43,209 nt of DNA from Nitrososphaerales archaeon. GTDB lineage: Archaea > Thermoproteota > Nitrososphaeria > Nitrososphaerales > CADDZS01. The stretch lies in contig JASHPO010000017.1 of assembly GCA_030038075.1 (NCBI GenBank), forward strand, positions 1 to 43,209, given 5' to 3'. Below the pieces are notes generated by a model. The model ran no database searches. It worked only from the letters and a program-made list of their open reading frames with translations, and was not told where the DNA came from. Of the stretch, positions 7,535-16,224 are shown piece after piece (position 1 is the stretch's first letter; every line of letters starts with the position of its first letter). The position numbers and the translations under genes are program-made.

Positions 7535-8926
7535 AGATGTCATCTTCTTGATATCTAGGAGCTTGTCGAGTTCCTCATCTGAGAGATTGGTCATTTGCTT
7601 TGCGATCTCCCTAATTGATCTCTTCGTCGCGACCGATTTCTTTGCAATCTCGGCCGCCTTCTCGTAGCCTATTTTTGGGGACAACGCTGTCGAGAGCTGG
7701 CTACTCATCTCTGCATAAGTCCTGCAGACAGTTTCGTTAGCTGTAATCCCGTCGACACATCTCTTCGCAAATACCGTCGAGCCATTTGCCGCAATCTTGA
7801 TCGAAAGCAAGAGATCCCAAACGGTCACTGGCATCATGACGTTAAGCTCCAGTTGTCCAGCCTGACCTGCCAGACTGACACAGAGGTCATTTGAGATTAT
7901 TTGCATTGCAACCATGTTGAACATCTCGACTATGCTGGGGTTCACCTTGCCAGGCATGATGGAAGAGCCTGGCTGCACACTCGGCAGAAAGATTTCGCCG
8001 AGACCCGCCGCAGGCCCTGAAGACAGCAGCCTTAGATCATTTGCAATCTTCGTGAAACTCACAGCGACAACTTTTAGGGCAGCTGCAATTTCGACGGCCG
8101 CGTCAAGGCTCTGTGTCGCCTCGAACATGTTGCTTGCTCTTCGGAAATCTATCTTCGTCAGCGCCGAAACCTCCTTGATTGCAAGTTCAGTAAACCTCGG
8201 GTGTGCATTTAACCCGGTGCCGACCGCGGTGCCGCCAAAGTTCAATTCCTTCAGATTTTCACTCGCCCTCTCAATGCGACCAATGCCATGCTCGATCATG
8301 CTCGCGTAACCGCTGAACTCCTGCCCCAGAGTCACAGGGACTGCGTCCTGCAGGTGAGTTCTCCCGATCTTTACCACATCTTCAAACTCCTCAGATTTTC
8401 TCTTTAGAGAAGCGTGAAGCGTCCTAAGGGCAGGCAGAAGATCGTTCACGATACTTTCTAGGGCCGAGATGTGGATCGCTACGTGGAAGGTGTCGTTGGT
8501 TGACTGCGCCATGTTCACGTGGTCGTTGGGGTGGACGAGCTTGTAATTTCCTTTCTCGCCGCCTAGAAGTTCTATTGCGCGGTTTGCAATGACCTCATTT
8601 GCGTTCATGTTCTGGGAAGTTCCAGCCCCAGCTTGGAAAACGTCAACTACAAAGCTGGAATCGAACTTGCCTTCAATAACTTCCCTAGCCGCCTTCGCGA
8701 TAGCGTCACCAATCTTCCTGTCAAGCAAATCAAGCTCCATGTTCGCCTTCGCGGCGGAGTACTTGATTATTCCCTGAGCTCGGATAAACTCCCTAGGAAG
8801 CCTGTATCCGCTGATCGGAAAGTTCCCAACAGCCCGCAGGGTCTGCACGCCATAGTAGGCGTCCGCCGGGACCTCGACTTCGCCAAGAAAGTCCTTCTCT
8901 ACTCTGAATTTTGAAGCGCTCGACAA
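7517..8926 (-). CDS. Fumarase / aspartate ammonia-lyase superfamily enzyme
   Basis: The 469-residue protein has the three signature regions of the superfamily: GRTHLQDAVPVTLGQEF with GGTAVGTGLNAHPRF, the HPNDHVNMAQSTND region (near 137-150), and the mobile catalytic loop GSSIMPGKVNPSIVEMFN. It therefore adds or removes water or ammonia across fumarate. The opening VPADAYYGVQTLRAVGNFPISG looks like aspartase, whereas the GTGLNAHPRF region looks like class II fumarase, so substrate cannot be decided from sequence. A fumarase would serve the TCA cycle or a CO2-fixation cycle. It converges with nep1, seven bases apart. Confidence 0.88.
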   Translation of the reverse strand: MSSASKFRVEKDFLGEVEVPADAYYGVQTLRAVGNFPISGYRLPREFIRAQGIIKYSAAKANMELDLLDRKIGDAIAKAAREVIEGKFDSSFVVDVFQAGAGTSQNMNANEVIANRAIELLGGEKGNYKLVHPNDHVNMAQSTNDTFHVAIHISALESIVNDLLPALRTLHASLKRKSEEFEDVVKIGRTHLQDAVPVTLGQEFSGYASMIEHGIGRIERASENLKELNFGGTAVGTGLNAHPRFTELAIKEVSALTKIDFRRASNMFEATQSLDAAVEIAAALKVVAVSFTKIANDLRLLSSGPAAGLGEIFLPSVQPGSSIMPGKVNPSIVEMFNMVAMQIISNDLCVSLAGQAGQLELNVMMPVTVWDLLLSIKIAANGSTVFAKRCVDGITANETVCRTYAEMSSQLSTALSPKIGYEKAAEIAKKSVATKRSIREIAKQMTNLSDEELDKLLDIKKMTSNQLFD

Positions 8927-8981
8927 AACTGTTCTCTTTACCTCCTGTCTTCAACAACTATTGTACTTTTACCCAGACTAG

Positions 8982-9518
8982 TTACTTCGTTTCTGTGGCA
9001 GATTTGCTAGCTTTCAACTTCTCCAACTCTTCCCTCTGCTCAATCGCGAGTCGTCCGAAGCTATCGTAGAATGATCCCAGCACGTAGCCGAAGATGAAGG
9101 AAACTGGAAGACCGGCAGCCAGAAAGACGTAGGGAAGAAACGCAGGGCTACATTGGTATCCGAAAAAAGCGGGACCTGCCAAGAGTCCGATTATGAACAC
9201 GGGAACTCCAAGCGCGATACCTTTCCTCTTTGAAGTTCTTCCAGGCAATCTCAGGTAGATTATGCCGAACACCGCGCCGTAAATCACTCCGTAAACGAGG
9301 CTCCAGAGACCGTAGATCATGGGATAATAGATTACATCAGTTGCGAATAGTTCGTCTGCAGTGACGTTCGAGAGATTCTCTTTTTGAAGCTGCGCCGTGA
9401 TATATTGAATCTGAGTCGTCCGGCATGCTTCTAGCGTGCCAAAATGCAGCATCCCTACCAAGAGACCGTAGACGACTCCTGCCGCCAAACCCGCTTTGAG
9501 TCCCTGAGAAACTGGCAC
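8982..9518 (-). CDS. Four-helix membrane protein, function unknown
   Basis: The 178-residue product has four predicted membrane segments at about 8-27, 67-89, 104-121 and 127-151, all rich in Gly, Ala, Leu and Ile. A charged cytoplasmic-looking tail (about 155-178) has coiled-coil character. No enzymatic motif is visible. It lies between the lyase gene on the same strand (55 bases away) and the divergent npdG gene. I do not recognise the family. Confidence 0.7.
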   Translation of the reverse strand: MPVSQGLKAGLAAGVVYGLLVGMLHFGTLEACRTTQIQYITAQLQKENLSNVTADELFATDVIYYPMIYGLWSLVYGVIYGAVFGIIYLRLPGRTSKRKGIALGVPVFIIGLLAGPAFFGYQCSPAFLPYVFLAAGLPVSFIFGYVLGSFYDSFGRLAIEQREELEKLKASKSATETK

Positions 9519-9619
9519 GAGATCTAAGCACTTGTTAGACTCATTCCTTGAAGTAGCCTATTTACAGTTCGCTATCGAAATTCGACAATGATGAATTCGT
9601 CAGAGTTCCAAGCAGTGAT

Positions 9620-9630
9620 AACTAAATACT
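9620..9630 (+). promoter_or_regulatory. Candidate TATA element for npdG (leaderless)
   Basis: AACTAAATACT is centred 28 bases before the TTG start of npdG at 9653. With the usual archaeal spacing the transcript would begin at or next to the start codon. Confidence 0.5.
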
Positions 9631-9652
9631 CGCCGGAAATTGTCTTGGCAAG

Positions 9653-10324
9653 TTGGAGAAAATCGGATTCGTAGGAGGCACTGGCGATCTCGGAAGGGCT
9701 ATTGCTATTCATCTAGCAAAACATTATGAAATTCTTGTGGGCTCTCGCAGCATAGAAAAGGCAGAAGAGACAGTTAGCACAATTCTCAGGGAGAAGCCTG
9801 GCAAGGATTATCTACAAGAAAACCTGAGATCCGCTGAGAACAGGAACGTCGTCGAATCCTGCAAGATAATTTTCCTCACGGTGCCGCACGAGAACGCGAT
9901 TGAAACCATCAGGAGTCTTGTCAGCAACTTCTTGGGCGGCCAAATACTAATTTCCGCCGTTGCTCCGGTTGTCAAGGTTGGCAAAGAATTTCATTCGAAG
10001 TTTGATTCCAGCGGAAAATCTGTATCTCAGCAAATTGCAGAATTGATTCCTAAATCCATCAAAGTGGCGACAGCTTTCCAGTCGGTTCCCGCCCACATTC
10101 TTTACGAGGAAAGACCAATATCCGCCGATGTCTTGGTTGCCTGTGATGAGCTTGAGACCTACAGGATCGTTTCAGAACTGATTTCAAAAATCGAGGGGTT
10201 GCGCCCGCTATACTTGGGAACGCTCGATCTGTCCGGAGAAATCGAAAGGCTGACCGCTCTAGTACTGAATATTGCCATCAAAAACAAGCTAAAGAGTCCG
10301 ACGCCAAAGTTCAATTCTTTTTGA
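9653..10324 (+). CDS. npdG: F420H2:NADP oxidoreductase
   Basis: The 223-residue protein begins with the dinucleotide-binding motif IGFVGGTGDLGRAIA and continues with VGSRSIEKAEE, typical of F420-dependent NADP reductase, which moves hydride between F420 and NADP. Further family patterns are IIFLTVPHENAIETI and the SAVAPVV region. The C-terminus closes the F420 pocket. The start is TTG at 9653. CofE, the F420 glutamyl ligase, is encoded at 33.6-34.5 kb, so the organism appears to make and use F420. The last 14 bases overlap the converging nob1 gene. Confidence 0.9.
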   Translation: MEKIGFVGGTGDLGRAIAIHLAKHYEILVGSRSIEKAEETVSTILREKPGKDYLQENLRSAENRNVVESCKIIFLTVPHENAIETIRSLVSNFLGGQILISAVAPVVKVGKEFHSKFDSSGKSVSQQIAELIPKSIKVATAFQSVPAHILYEERPISADVLVACDELETYRIVSELISKIEGLRPLYLGTLDLSGEIERLTALVLNIAIKNKLKSPTPKFNSF

Positions 10325-10796
10325 GGCGTTTCTCGAGCTTTGTGCCGCAGACCAGGCAATCCGCTCTTTGCTTTGTGTAAATTTTGCCGCAAGCGGGACA
10401 GAAAAAAACCCACTCGCTAACGTTCTTTATACCGTTAGTCATTAACGGTCTCGCCTTTATTCCCAAACGAGAAGCGACGTTCTCGACAGCAAAATCATCC
10501 GAGAGCAGTATCGCGTCGTTTCCGTCAGCCGCGATAGAAAGGCAGAGCGCGAGTACGCTCATGTCCGCTTTCGTCATGTTGTTGTCGCCCGATCTTCGTG
10601 CAGCTTCTTTCACCTTGTTATAATGATCAGGGCCTGCCTGCCACACATTGATTTTCGATAGGGCGATCAGAGTTCGAGTCCTTTCGTTCGATACCTCACT
10701 GATTACATCTGGAGTGGTAACCAGATTTTCTGTCGTGTTAGTGTAGGGAACTCCCGCATAAAACGCGGTAGTATCCAAAACGAGGTACTGACTCAA
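10311..10796 (-). CDS. nob1: Nob1 endoribonuclease for 16S rRNA 3'-end maturation
   Basis: The 161-residue protein joins a PIN nuclease domain (1-120) to a zinc ribbon. Acidic PIN residues are D8, E34, D78 and D100/D101. The ribbon cysteines are C133, C136, C147 and C150. Nob1 makes the final cut at the 3' end of small-subunit rRNA. With Nep1 and KsgA it gives three small-subunit maturation factors in one window. The start is TTG at 10796. No gene follows directly upstream for 128 bases. Confidence 0.93.
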   Translation of the reverse strand: MSQYLVLDTTAFYAGVPYTNTTENLVTTPDVISEVSNERTRTLIALSKINVWQAGPDHYNKVKEAARRSGDNNMTKADMSVLALCLSIAADGNDAILLSDDFAVENVASRLGIKARPLMTNGIKNVSEWVFFCPACGKIYTKQRADCLVCGTKLEKRLKKN

Positions 10797-10924
10797 AAGA
10801 GAGATCGAAAACCTGCATCAATTAGAGGAGGATAAAATGGATCTATACATCAGGAAACACGATAGAAAGGGAGAGATTGTGACTACTTCCTATAGTACGT
10901 CGAGAGATTACTTTGAACGCCTTA

Positions 10925-11779
10925 TCAAACTTTTCGCTTGTCCCCGCCGGAATTGCTTTCCAGTGAAATCAGGTTCGCCAGCTGTCTGTAAGGCCCGGCC
11001 TTCTCGAATCTTACAAACTCCGCGTCTTTGTCGTGTTTTTGGATTGAAACCCGGACTCCAGCCTCCACTCGAAAGGTTTCCTGACCGTCGATGACTAGTT
11101 GGGTCGCGTATTCACCTTCCACGCTGATTTTTGTTGGTTGCATGATGATCGGAGGGAAACGGTAAATCGGCGCCAGTGGAGTCAACGTGATAGCCTCCAG
11201 AGTTCCCTGGACGAACGGGCTTCCGTACGAAAAGGAGTGACCCGTCGATCCTGTCGGCGTGGTAACGATCAGACCATCCATCCGCTGGTTGAATACCGCA
11301 CTGTCTCCCAGGTCGATCCTAAATGATGGCGTCTTTGCATATGACTGTCTCACAAGCACAATCTCATTTAACGCAGGAGGGAGTTTTCTCGATCTTATAG
11401 CGGGGGAAATCCGCAGTCTCTTCTCGATTTCGAATTCATCATCAAGTATTTTTTCAATTGATTTTCCGATTTCCTCGGGCTTTATTTCCGCGAGCACTCC
11501 ACGACCTCCGACGTTCGCGCAAAGACATGGGATGGACTTCTCGAACGATCTTACCAGCCGAAGTATAGTGCCGTCCCCAGAAAATGTGATCGCGAGATCA
11601 ATTTCTGATCTGGCGATATCATGCACCGACGGAACATGATCTACGCCTTTCATTTTGAGGTTTGGAAAACTCACGACGCCAATTCCCTTTTCGAGCAAGA
11701 TATTCGTGGCATATCTCGCCCAGTCTTTGGCGAGCTGATTTCCTTCCTTGGAGATGATTCCAATCTTTGATATTTTCAA
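10925..11779 (-). CDS. nadK: NAD kinase
   Basis: The 284-residue protein has the NAD kinase GDGT motif at 68-71 (ITFSGDGTILRL) and the second conserved loop PTGSTGHSFSYGSPFV. It phosphorylates NAD to NADP using ATP or polyphosphate. The usual NxGxLGFL segment reads NVGGRGVLAEI, an archaeal-type variation. The start is TTG at 11779. It is divergent from the eIF5A gene and its product supplies the NADP used by NpdG. Confidence 0.93.
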   Translation of the reverse strand: MKISKIGIISKEGNQLAKDWARYATNILLEKGIGVVSFPNLKMKGVDHVPSVHDIARSEIDLAITFSGDGTILRLVRSFEKSIPCLCANVGGRGVLAEIKPEEIGKSIEKILDDEFEIEKRLRISPAIRSRKLPPALNEIVLVRQSYAKTPSFRIDLGDSAVFNQRMDGLIVTTPTGSTGHSFSYGSPFVQGTLEAITLTPLAPIYRFPPIIMQPTKISVEGEYATQLVIDGQETFRVEAGVRVSIQKHDKDAEFVRFEKAGPYRQLANLISLESNSGGDKRKV

Positions 11780-11891
11780 TAAACCGCCACCGTAGCTAAG
11801 GCCGACCTAAAAATTTCGTTGATACTATTTTCAATTTTCGCCATGAATTTGTAACTTCAGAAATTTTCTGTCAAACGTCAGGTACGATTAA

Positions 11892-11902
11892 CGTTATATA
11901 GA
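11892..11902 (+). promoter_or_regulatory. TATA box of the eIF5A gene
   Basis: CGTTATATAGA is a near-consensus archaeal TATA box 40 bases before the ATG at 11938. A transcript starting about 26 bases downstream would have a leader near 15 bases. Confidence 0.65.
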
Positions 11903-11937
11903 GTACGCGCGGCCCTCGTGCTCCATTGTGCTGAGCT

Positions 11938-12336
11938 ATGAGCAAGCCCGTTGATCTTGGGAGCACGAAGGAGGGCTCTTATATTTTGATCGACGGCGAG
12001 CCCTGCAGAATCGTGGAATACGACAAGAGCAAACCAGGAAAGCATGGAGCCGCCAAAGCACGGGTCGTGGGTATCGGAGTTTTTGACGGCGTAAAGCGAA
12101 GTCTGGTATTGCCGGTGTCCACCAATGTCGAGGTTCCGCTGATCGAGAAGAAATCCGGGCAGGTAATATCCCAGTCATCGAACAAGGTTCAGATTATGGA
12201 TCTTGAAACATTCGAAACTATCGACGTTCCCACACCTACGGAGGAAGATGTTGCGTCAAAATTAGCCAACGGGGCCGAAGTCGAGTACTGGCAGGCGATG
12301 GGAAAGACGAAAATTGTCAGAGTAAAGAACGCTTAG
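11938..12336 (+). CDS. eif5A: Translation factor aIF5A
   Basis: The 132-residue protein matches archaeal/eukaryotic IF5A. The hypusination loop SKPGKHGAAKARV is at 31-43, with K35 as the modified lysine. An SH3-like N-terminal domain is followed by an OB-fold C-terminal domain (about 72-132). IF5A relieves ribosome stalling at difficult peptide bonds such as polyproline. The gene starts with ATG and has its own strong TATA box. Its stop overlaps the converging dnaJ stop by four bases. Confidence 0.96.
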   Translation: MSKPVDLGSTKEGSYILIDGEPCRIVEYDKSKPGKHGAAKARVVGIGVFDGVKRSLVLPVSTNVEVPLIEKKSGQVISQSSNKVQIMDLETFETIDVPTPTEEDVASKLANGAEVEYWQAMGKTKIVRVKNA

Positions 12337-13466
12337 AAGTGGAAGAACGAGCCTTTCTTCTTATCGTCTTCAAGCTGTTTGAATTCCTTCAGAAGCTCCT
12401 TCTGTTTATCAGAAAGTTTCTGGGGAATAGCTACGTTAACCGTGACAAGCTCGTTGCCTCTGTTAGCACTGCCCAGAGTCGGCATTCCCTTACCTCTTAA
12501 CTTCAATACCGTGCCCGTCTGAGTCCCAGGAGGCACCGTTACGTCAGTAGTTTTGCCGTCAATTGTGGGAACCTGTATCGTTGTTCCGAGAGCCGCGCTG
12601 GCGAAATCAATTGATACCTGGGTGTGCAGATCGTTCTCCTCTCTCTGGAACGTCTTGTGCGGAAGAACGTGACACACTACATAGAGGTCGCCCGCGGGCG
12701 TGCCCATCTCTCCGGCATCTCCCTCAGCCCTAAGTCGCAGAGAAGACTCGTTGTCAATCCCCGGTGGAATCTTTACAGAAATCTTTCTCGTCTTCTGGAT
12801 GGTGCCGTTGCCCCTGCACTCGCGGCAGGGATTGTCCAGTATCTCGCCTTTTCCCTTGCAGACGCGACAAGTTTCAATTCTCACGAACTGCGCGAAGCCA
12901 GAGGAATTTATCCTCTGAACCTGCCCCCTGCCTCCGCATTCCGTGCATCTCCGCGGTTCGCTGCCGGGTTTTGCACCTGTACCTTTGCAAACAGGACATC
13001 TCTCGGTTCTCGGGATTTCAATCTCGGTCGTCAAGCCGGAAGCCACCTGCTCAAGCGTAATGTCGAGGTCGTACCTCAGATCAGCGCCGCGCCTCGCGCC
13101 TCGACCAGAGCCGGTCATGTTGCCGAAGAACATGTCGAAGATGCTCCCGCCGCCGAAACTGCCGAACCCGAAACCGAGGTCGCGCAGTATCTCGTCAAAG
13201 TTTGCTGATCTGAAAATGTCCTCCGAGCTGTACCGTCCCTGGATTCCTTCATGTCCGAATCTATCGTACTGGGCGCGCTTCGCATCGTCGGACAAGACTG
13301 CATACGCTTCTGAGATTTCTTTGAACCTATCTTCCGCGCCGGGGGCCTTGTTCCGGTCTGGGTGGTACTGAAGTGCCAGCTTTCTGTAGGCTGCCTTTAT
13401 CTGATCTTTAGTAGCGTCCTTTGGAACTGCAAGGACTTCGTAATAGTCTCGTTTCTCTACAGACAT
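12333..13466 (-). CDS. dnaJ: Chaperone DnaJ (type I J-protein)
   Basis: The 377-residue protein has all parts of a type I DnaJ: J domain at 1-75 with the HPD motif (LQYHPDRNK), a Gly/Phe-rich linker (FGFGSFGGGSIFDMFFG), four CxxCxGxG zinc repeats (CPVCKGTG, CTECGGRG, CRVCKGKG, CRECRGNG) and a C-terminal substrate-binding region. It stimulates DnaK ATPase and delivers clients. It is the third gene of a grpE-dnaK-dnaJ operon, 6 bases after dnaK. Archaea with this system are generally thought to have acquired it from bacteria. Confidence 0.97.
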   Translation of the reverse strand: MSVEKRDYYEVLAVPKDATKDQIKAAYRKLALQYHPDRNKAPGAEDRFKEISEAYAVLSDDAKRAQYDRFGHEGIQGRYSSEDIFRSANFDEILRDLGFGFGSFGGGSIFDMFFGNMTGSGRGARRGADLRYDLDITLEQVASGLTTEIEIPRTERCPVCKGTGAKPGSEPRRCTECGGRGQVQRINSSGFAQFVRIETCRVCKGKGEILDNPCRECRGNGTIQKTRKISVKIPPGIDNESSLRLRAEGDAGEMGTPAGDLYVVCHVLPHKTFQREENDLHTQVSIDFASAALGTTIQVPTIDGKTTDVTVPPGTQTGTVLKLRGKGMPTLGSANRGNELVTVNVAIPQKLSDKQKELLKEFKQLEDDKKKGSFFHF

Positions 13467-13472
13467 TTACCC

Positions 13473-15320
13473 TCAGCTTTTCTGTTGATCCTGATCCACT
13501 TTGTACTCTGCGTCTACGACCTTTTGGCCGGAAGAGTCGGTCTGGGTCGCTTGTCCACTGCTCGTCGTCTGCGCCGCCTGCTGATATGCGACCGTCCCAA
13601 TGTCCTTCAGTACGCTCGTTAGAGATTCAGTCTTTAGTTTGATGGCATCGATGTCATTGGCGGCGACCGCATCCTTCAGTTCTTTGGATGCATTGTCTAG
13701 TTTCGTCAGAAGTTCCGCAGGGATCTTATCCTTGAGATCTGATTTCGTTTTTTCCACAGTGTAGAGAAGACTGTCTGCTTGGTTCTTGATCTCCGCTTCT
13801 TCCTTCTTCTTCTTGTCGGCCTCAGCGAACTGCTCTGCTTCCTTCACCATTCTCTCCTTTTCCTTATCGGACAGTTTGGTCGAAGCTGTGATCGAAATGC
13901 CCGTCTGCTTTCCCGTCGCCAGATCTTTTGCTGCGACGTTCAAAAGACCGTTGGCGTCAATGTCGAAAGTCACCTCAATCTGCGGGACTCCCCTAGGAGC
14001 TGGCGGAATGCCGACGAGGTTAAAGTTCCCCAGCGACACGTTATCCGACGCCATGGCTCTCTCTCCCTGTAGAATATGAATCGTCACTGAAGTCTGGAAA
14101 TCGGCGGCGGTTGTGAATATCTGGCTCTTCTTAGTTGGAATCGTTGTGTTTCTGTCAATTATTTTCGTAAATATTGAACCCATCGTCTCGACTCCCAGAG
14201 AGAGAGGCGTCACATCGAGTAGCAGAATATCCGTGACTTCTCCGGACAGGACCGCACCCTGTATAGCAGCACCCATTGCAACGCATTCCATCGGGTCTAC
14301 ACCTCTTTCAGCAGGTCTCCCCATGATCTTCTCAACAAAGTTTCGGACTATCGGCATCCTTGTCGGGCCGCCGACAAGAATTATCTTGTCAACCTGGTTT
14401 GGCTCTAGCTTCGCATCCCCCAGCGCCTGCGTCATCGGGTGACGGCATTTTTCGATGATCGGCGAAACAAGTTCCTCAAGTTTCGCCCTTGTCAGAGTCA
14501 TCGCAAGGTTCTTTGGGCCAGAGGAATCAGATGCGATGAACGGCAAGTTAATGTCAGTTGAAATTGTCGTCGAGAGTTCTATCTTCGCCTTCTCAGCGGC
14601 TTCCCTAACTCTCTGGACTGCTACCTTGTCGTTTCTCAGGTCTATTCCGCTCTGAGTCTTGAACTGCGAGGTGACGTAGTCAACGAGAATATTGTCCATG
14701 TCGGTTCCACCGAGCTGAGTGTCCCCGCTGGTTGATTTTACTTCGAAGACTCCGCCTCCGAACTCCATTATCGTGACATCAAGCGTGCCGCCTCCGAGAT
14801 CGAAGACCATGATCTTCTGATCTTTACCGGCCTTGTCGAGACCGTAAGCCAGAGACGCCGCAGTTGGCTCGTTGATTATCCTGACAACTTCCAGACCAGC
14901 AATCGCGCCTGCGTCCTTGGTCGCCTGCCTCTGGTTGTCGTTGAAGTACGCAGGAACCGTGATAACGGCCTTTGTAACCTGCTCGCCGAGAAACGCTTCC
15001 GCATCAGCCCTGATCTTTTGGAGAATGAAAGCTGAAATCTGTTGGGGCGTAAACTCCTTGCCGTAAACCTTGACCTTGTAGTCGGTGCCCATCTTGCGCT
15101 TTATGGCCATGATCGTTCCCTCCGGGTTCGATACCGCCTGTCTTCTTGCGGGCTCGCCAACAAGGAGAGCGCCTTCCTTAGTGAAGGCCACGTACGATGG
15201 GAAGGCCTTTCCTCCAACGCTAGTTCCTTCCGCGCTGGGGACGATCGTGGGACGTCCTCCCATCATCACTGCCGCAGCTGAGTTACTCGTTCCGAGGTCT
15301 ATTCCGATTATTTTTGGCAT
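13473..15320 (-). CDS. dnaK: Chaperone DnaK (Hsp70)
   Basis: The 615-residue Hsp70 starts [16 protein letters not shown] and carries the ATPase signatures [14 protein letters not shown] and [14 protein letters not shown], the interdomain linker [13 protein letters not shown] and a peptide-binding domain. The acidic/Gln-rich tail ([20 protein letters not shown]) differs from EEVD-type endings. It folds nascent and stress-damaged proteins through ATP cycles with DnaJ and GrpE. It lies between these two genes, 25 bases after grpE. Length and motifs are normal. Confidence 0.98.
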   Translation of the reverse strand: MPKIIGIDLGTSNSAAAVMMGGRPTIVPSAEGTSVGGKAFPSYVAFTKEGALLVGEPARRQAVSNPEGTIMAIKRKMGTDYKVKVYGKEFTPQQISAFILQKIRADAEAFLGEQVTKAVITVPAYFNDNQRQATKDAGAIAGLEVVRIINEPTAASLAYGLDKAGKDQKIMVFDLGGGTLDVTIMEFGGGVFEVKSTSGDTQLGGTDMDNILVDYVTSQFKTQSGIDLRNDKVAVQRVREAAEKAKIELSTTISTDINLPFIASDSSGPKNLAMTLTRAKLEELVSPIIEKCRHPMTQALGDAKLEPNQVDKIILVGGPTRMPIVRNFVEKIMGRPAERGVDPMECVAMGAAIQGAVLSGEVTDILLLDVTPLSLGVETMGSIFTKIIDRNTTIPTKKSQIFTTAADFQTSVTIHILQGERAMASDNVSLGNFNLVGIPPAPRGVPQIEVTFDIDANGLLNVAAKDLATGKQTGISITASTKLSDKEKERMVKEAEQFAEADKKKKEEAEIKNQADSLLYTVEKTKSDLKDKIPAELLTKLDNASKELKDAVAANDIDAIKLKTESLTSVLKDIGTVAYQQAAQTTSSGQATQTDSSGQKVVDAEYKVDQDQQKS

Positions 15321-15345
15321 TTATTTTCTACCTAGTAACCACAAA

Positions 15346-15954
15346 TTATTTTTCAGGAGAGTTATTGACAGGCACTTCGCTTGGGGCGGTCTGGGGTTTT
15401 CTCCGGGCAACCTCAATCAAAGCTGGCTTTATGACCTTTCCGTCGATAGTATAGCCGTAGGCAATGACCGACAGAACTGTTCCTTCAGGTTCGTCCTCTG
15501 TCTCCTTCGACGCCACAGCTTCATGCAACTTCGGATCAAATCTCGTCCCGACATCTACCTTGATTTGCTTCACGCCCTCTGTTTTTAGATCGTTCTCTAT
15601 GCGAGAACCGAGGAGCTTCAAACCATCCACAATGGGTGATTTGTTTGATTCAGCCGACATCAGAGCTCGGTCAAGATCCTCTTTGATCGAAATTATTTCC
15701 AATATCCAGTTGAGCTTTACCTGAATTTTCGAGTCTGCGACCATTCGGTCCGCCTGGCGCTGCATGTTGATCAAATCCGCCTGGAGGTATCTCAGACGGG
15801 TCATCTGGTCGGTATTCTTCTTGCGCTCGCTCTCAAGGTCAGTTTCCAACCGCTCCACTTGCGATAACAACGACCAGAGATCCCGGTGAAGGGGAACTTC
15901 CTCTTTCGGCTTCAAGTTTTCATTCTCGGATTCCAAAATGCGGCAAAACCTCAC
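15346..15954 (-). CDS. grpE: Nucleotide exchange factor GrpE
   Basis: The 202-residue product has the long N-terminal coiled coil of GrpE (about 25-75, ending LRYLQADLINMQRQADR) and the C-terminal beta domain with RFDPKLHEAVASKETEDEPEGTVLSVIAYGYTIDGKVIKPALIEVAR. GrpE releases ADP from DnaK. It is the first gene of the chaperone operon. The start is ATG at 15954, directly downstream of a TATA-like element at 15981-15990. Confidence 0.95.
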   Translation of the reverse strand: MRFCRILESENENLKPKEEVPLHRDLWSLLSQVERLETDLESERKKNTDQMTRLRYLQADLINMQRQADRMVADSKIQVKLNWILEIISIKEDLDRALMSAESNKSPIVDGLKLLGSRIENDLKTEGVKQIKVDVGTRFDPKLHEAVASKETEDEPEGTVLSVIAYGYTIDGKVIKPALIEVARRKPQTAPSEVPVNNSPEK

Positions 15955-15980
15955 GAAAGATCAATAATTTGGTTACGCTT

Positions 15981-15990
15981 ACATATAAAC
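15981..15990 (-). promoter_or_regulatory. TATA box of the grpE-dnaK-dnaJ operon
   Basis: Minus-strand GTTTATATGT is centred about 31 bases before the grpE ATG, giving an expected start site near 15960 and a very short leader. The rest of the 270-base gap up to Pus10 shows no gene that I can support. Confidence 0.55.
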
Positions 15991-16224
15991 TCAGGGGTTA
16001 GCAACCAAAAACTGGCAATTGAAAAATGCTTCAAAGTTTTGACTGGCATACACAAAGCAAAGAAAGATTTGGACTTCCGAAAGAATTTAAGATTACCCCT
16101 TCGGTTTTGGATTCGACCCGATGATGCGCTGGAGCAATCTAGCCGGAAGAGCCGTCTGAGATTGATTCTGTGAATCATTCTCTAAATGATGAGAAACCAC
16201 AAGCGATGCAGATGGGTCAACCAA

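Noticed and set aside
15085-15588. Plus-strand frame of 167 codons opposite dnaK/grpE.
   Set aside because: It is the antisense shadow of two well-conserved genes and has no motif.
16111-16190. Possible C/D box small RNA (ATGATG and CTGA boxes, plus a later ATGATGA) in the grpE-pus10 gap.
   Set aside because: The first C-box-like sequence ends in C instead of A, flanks do not pair, and the box spacing does not fit two guides.
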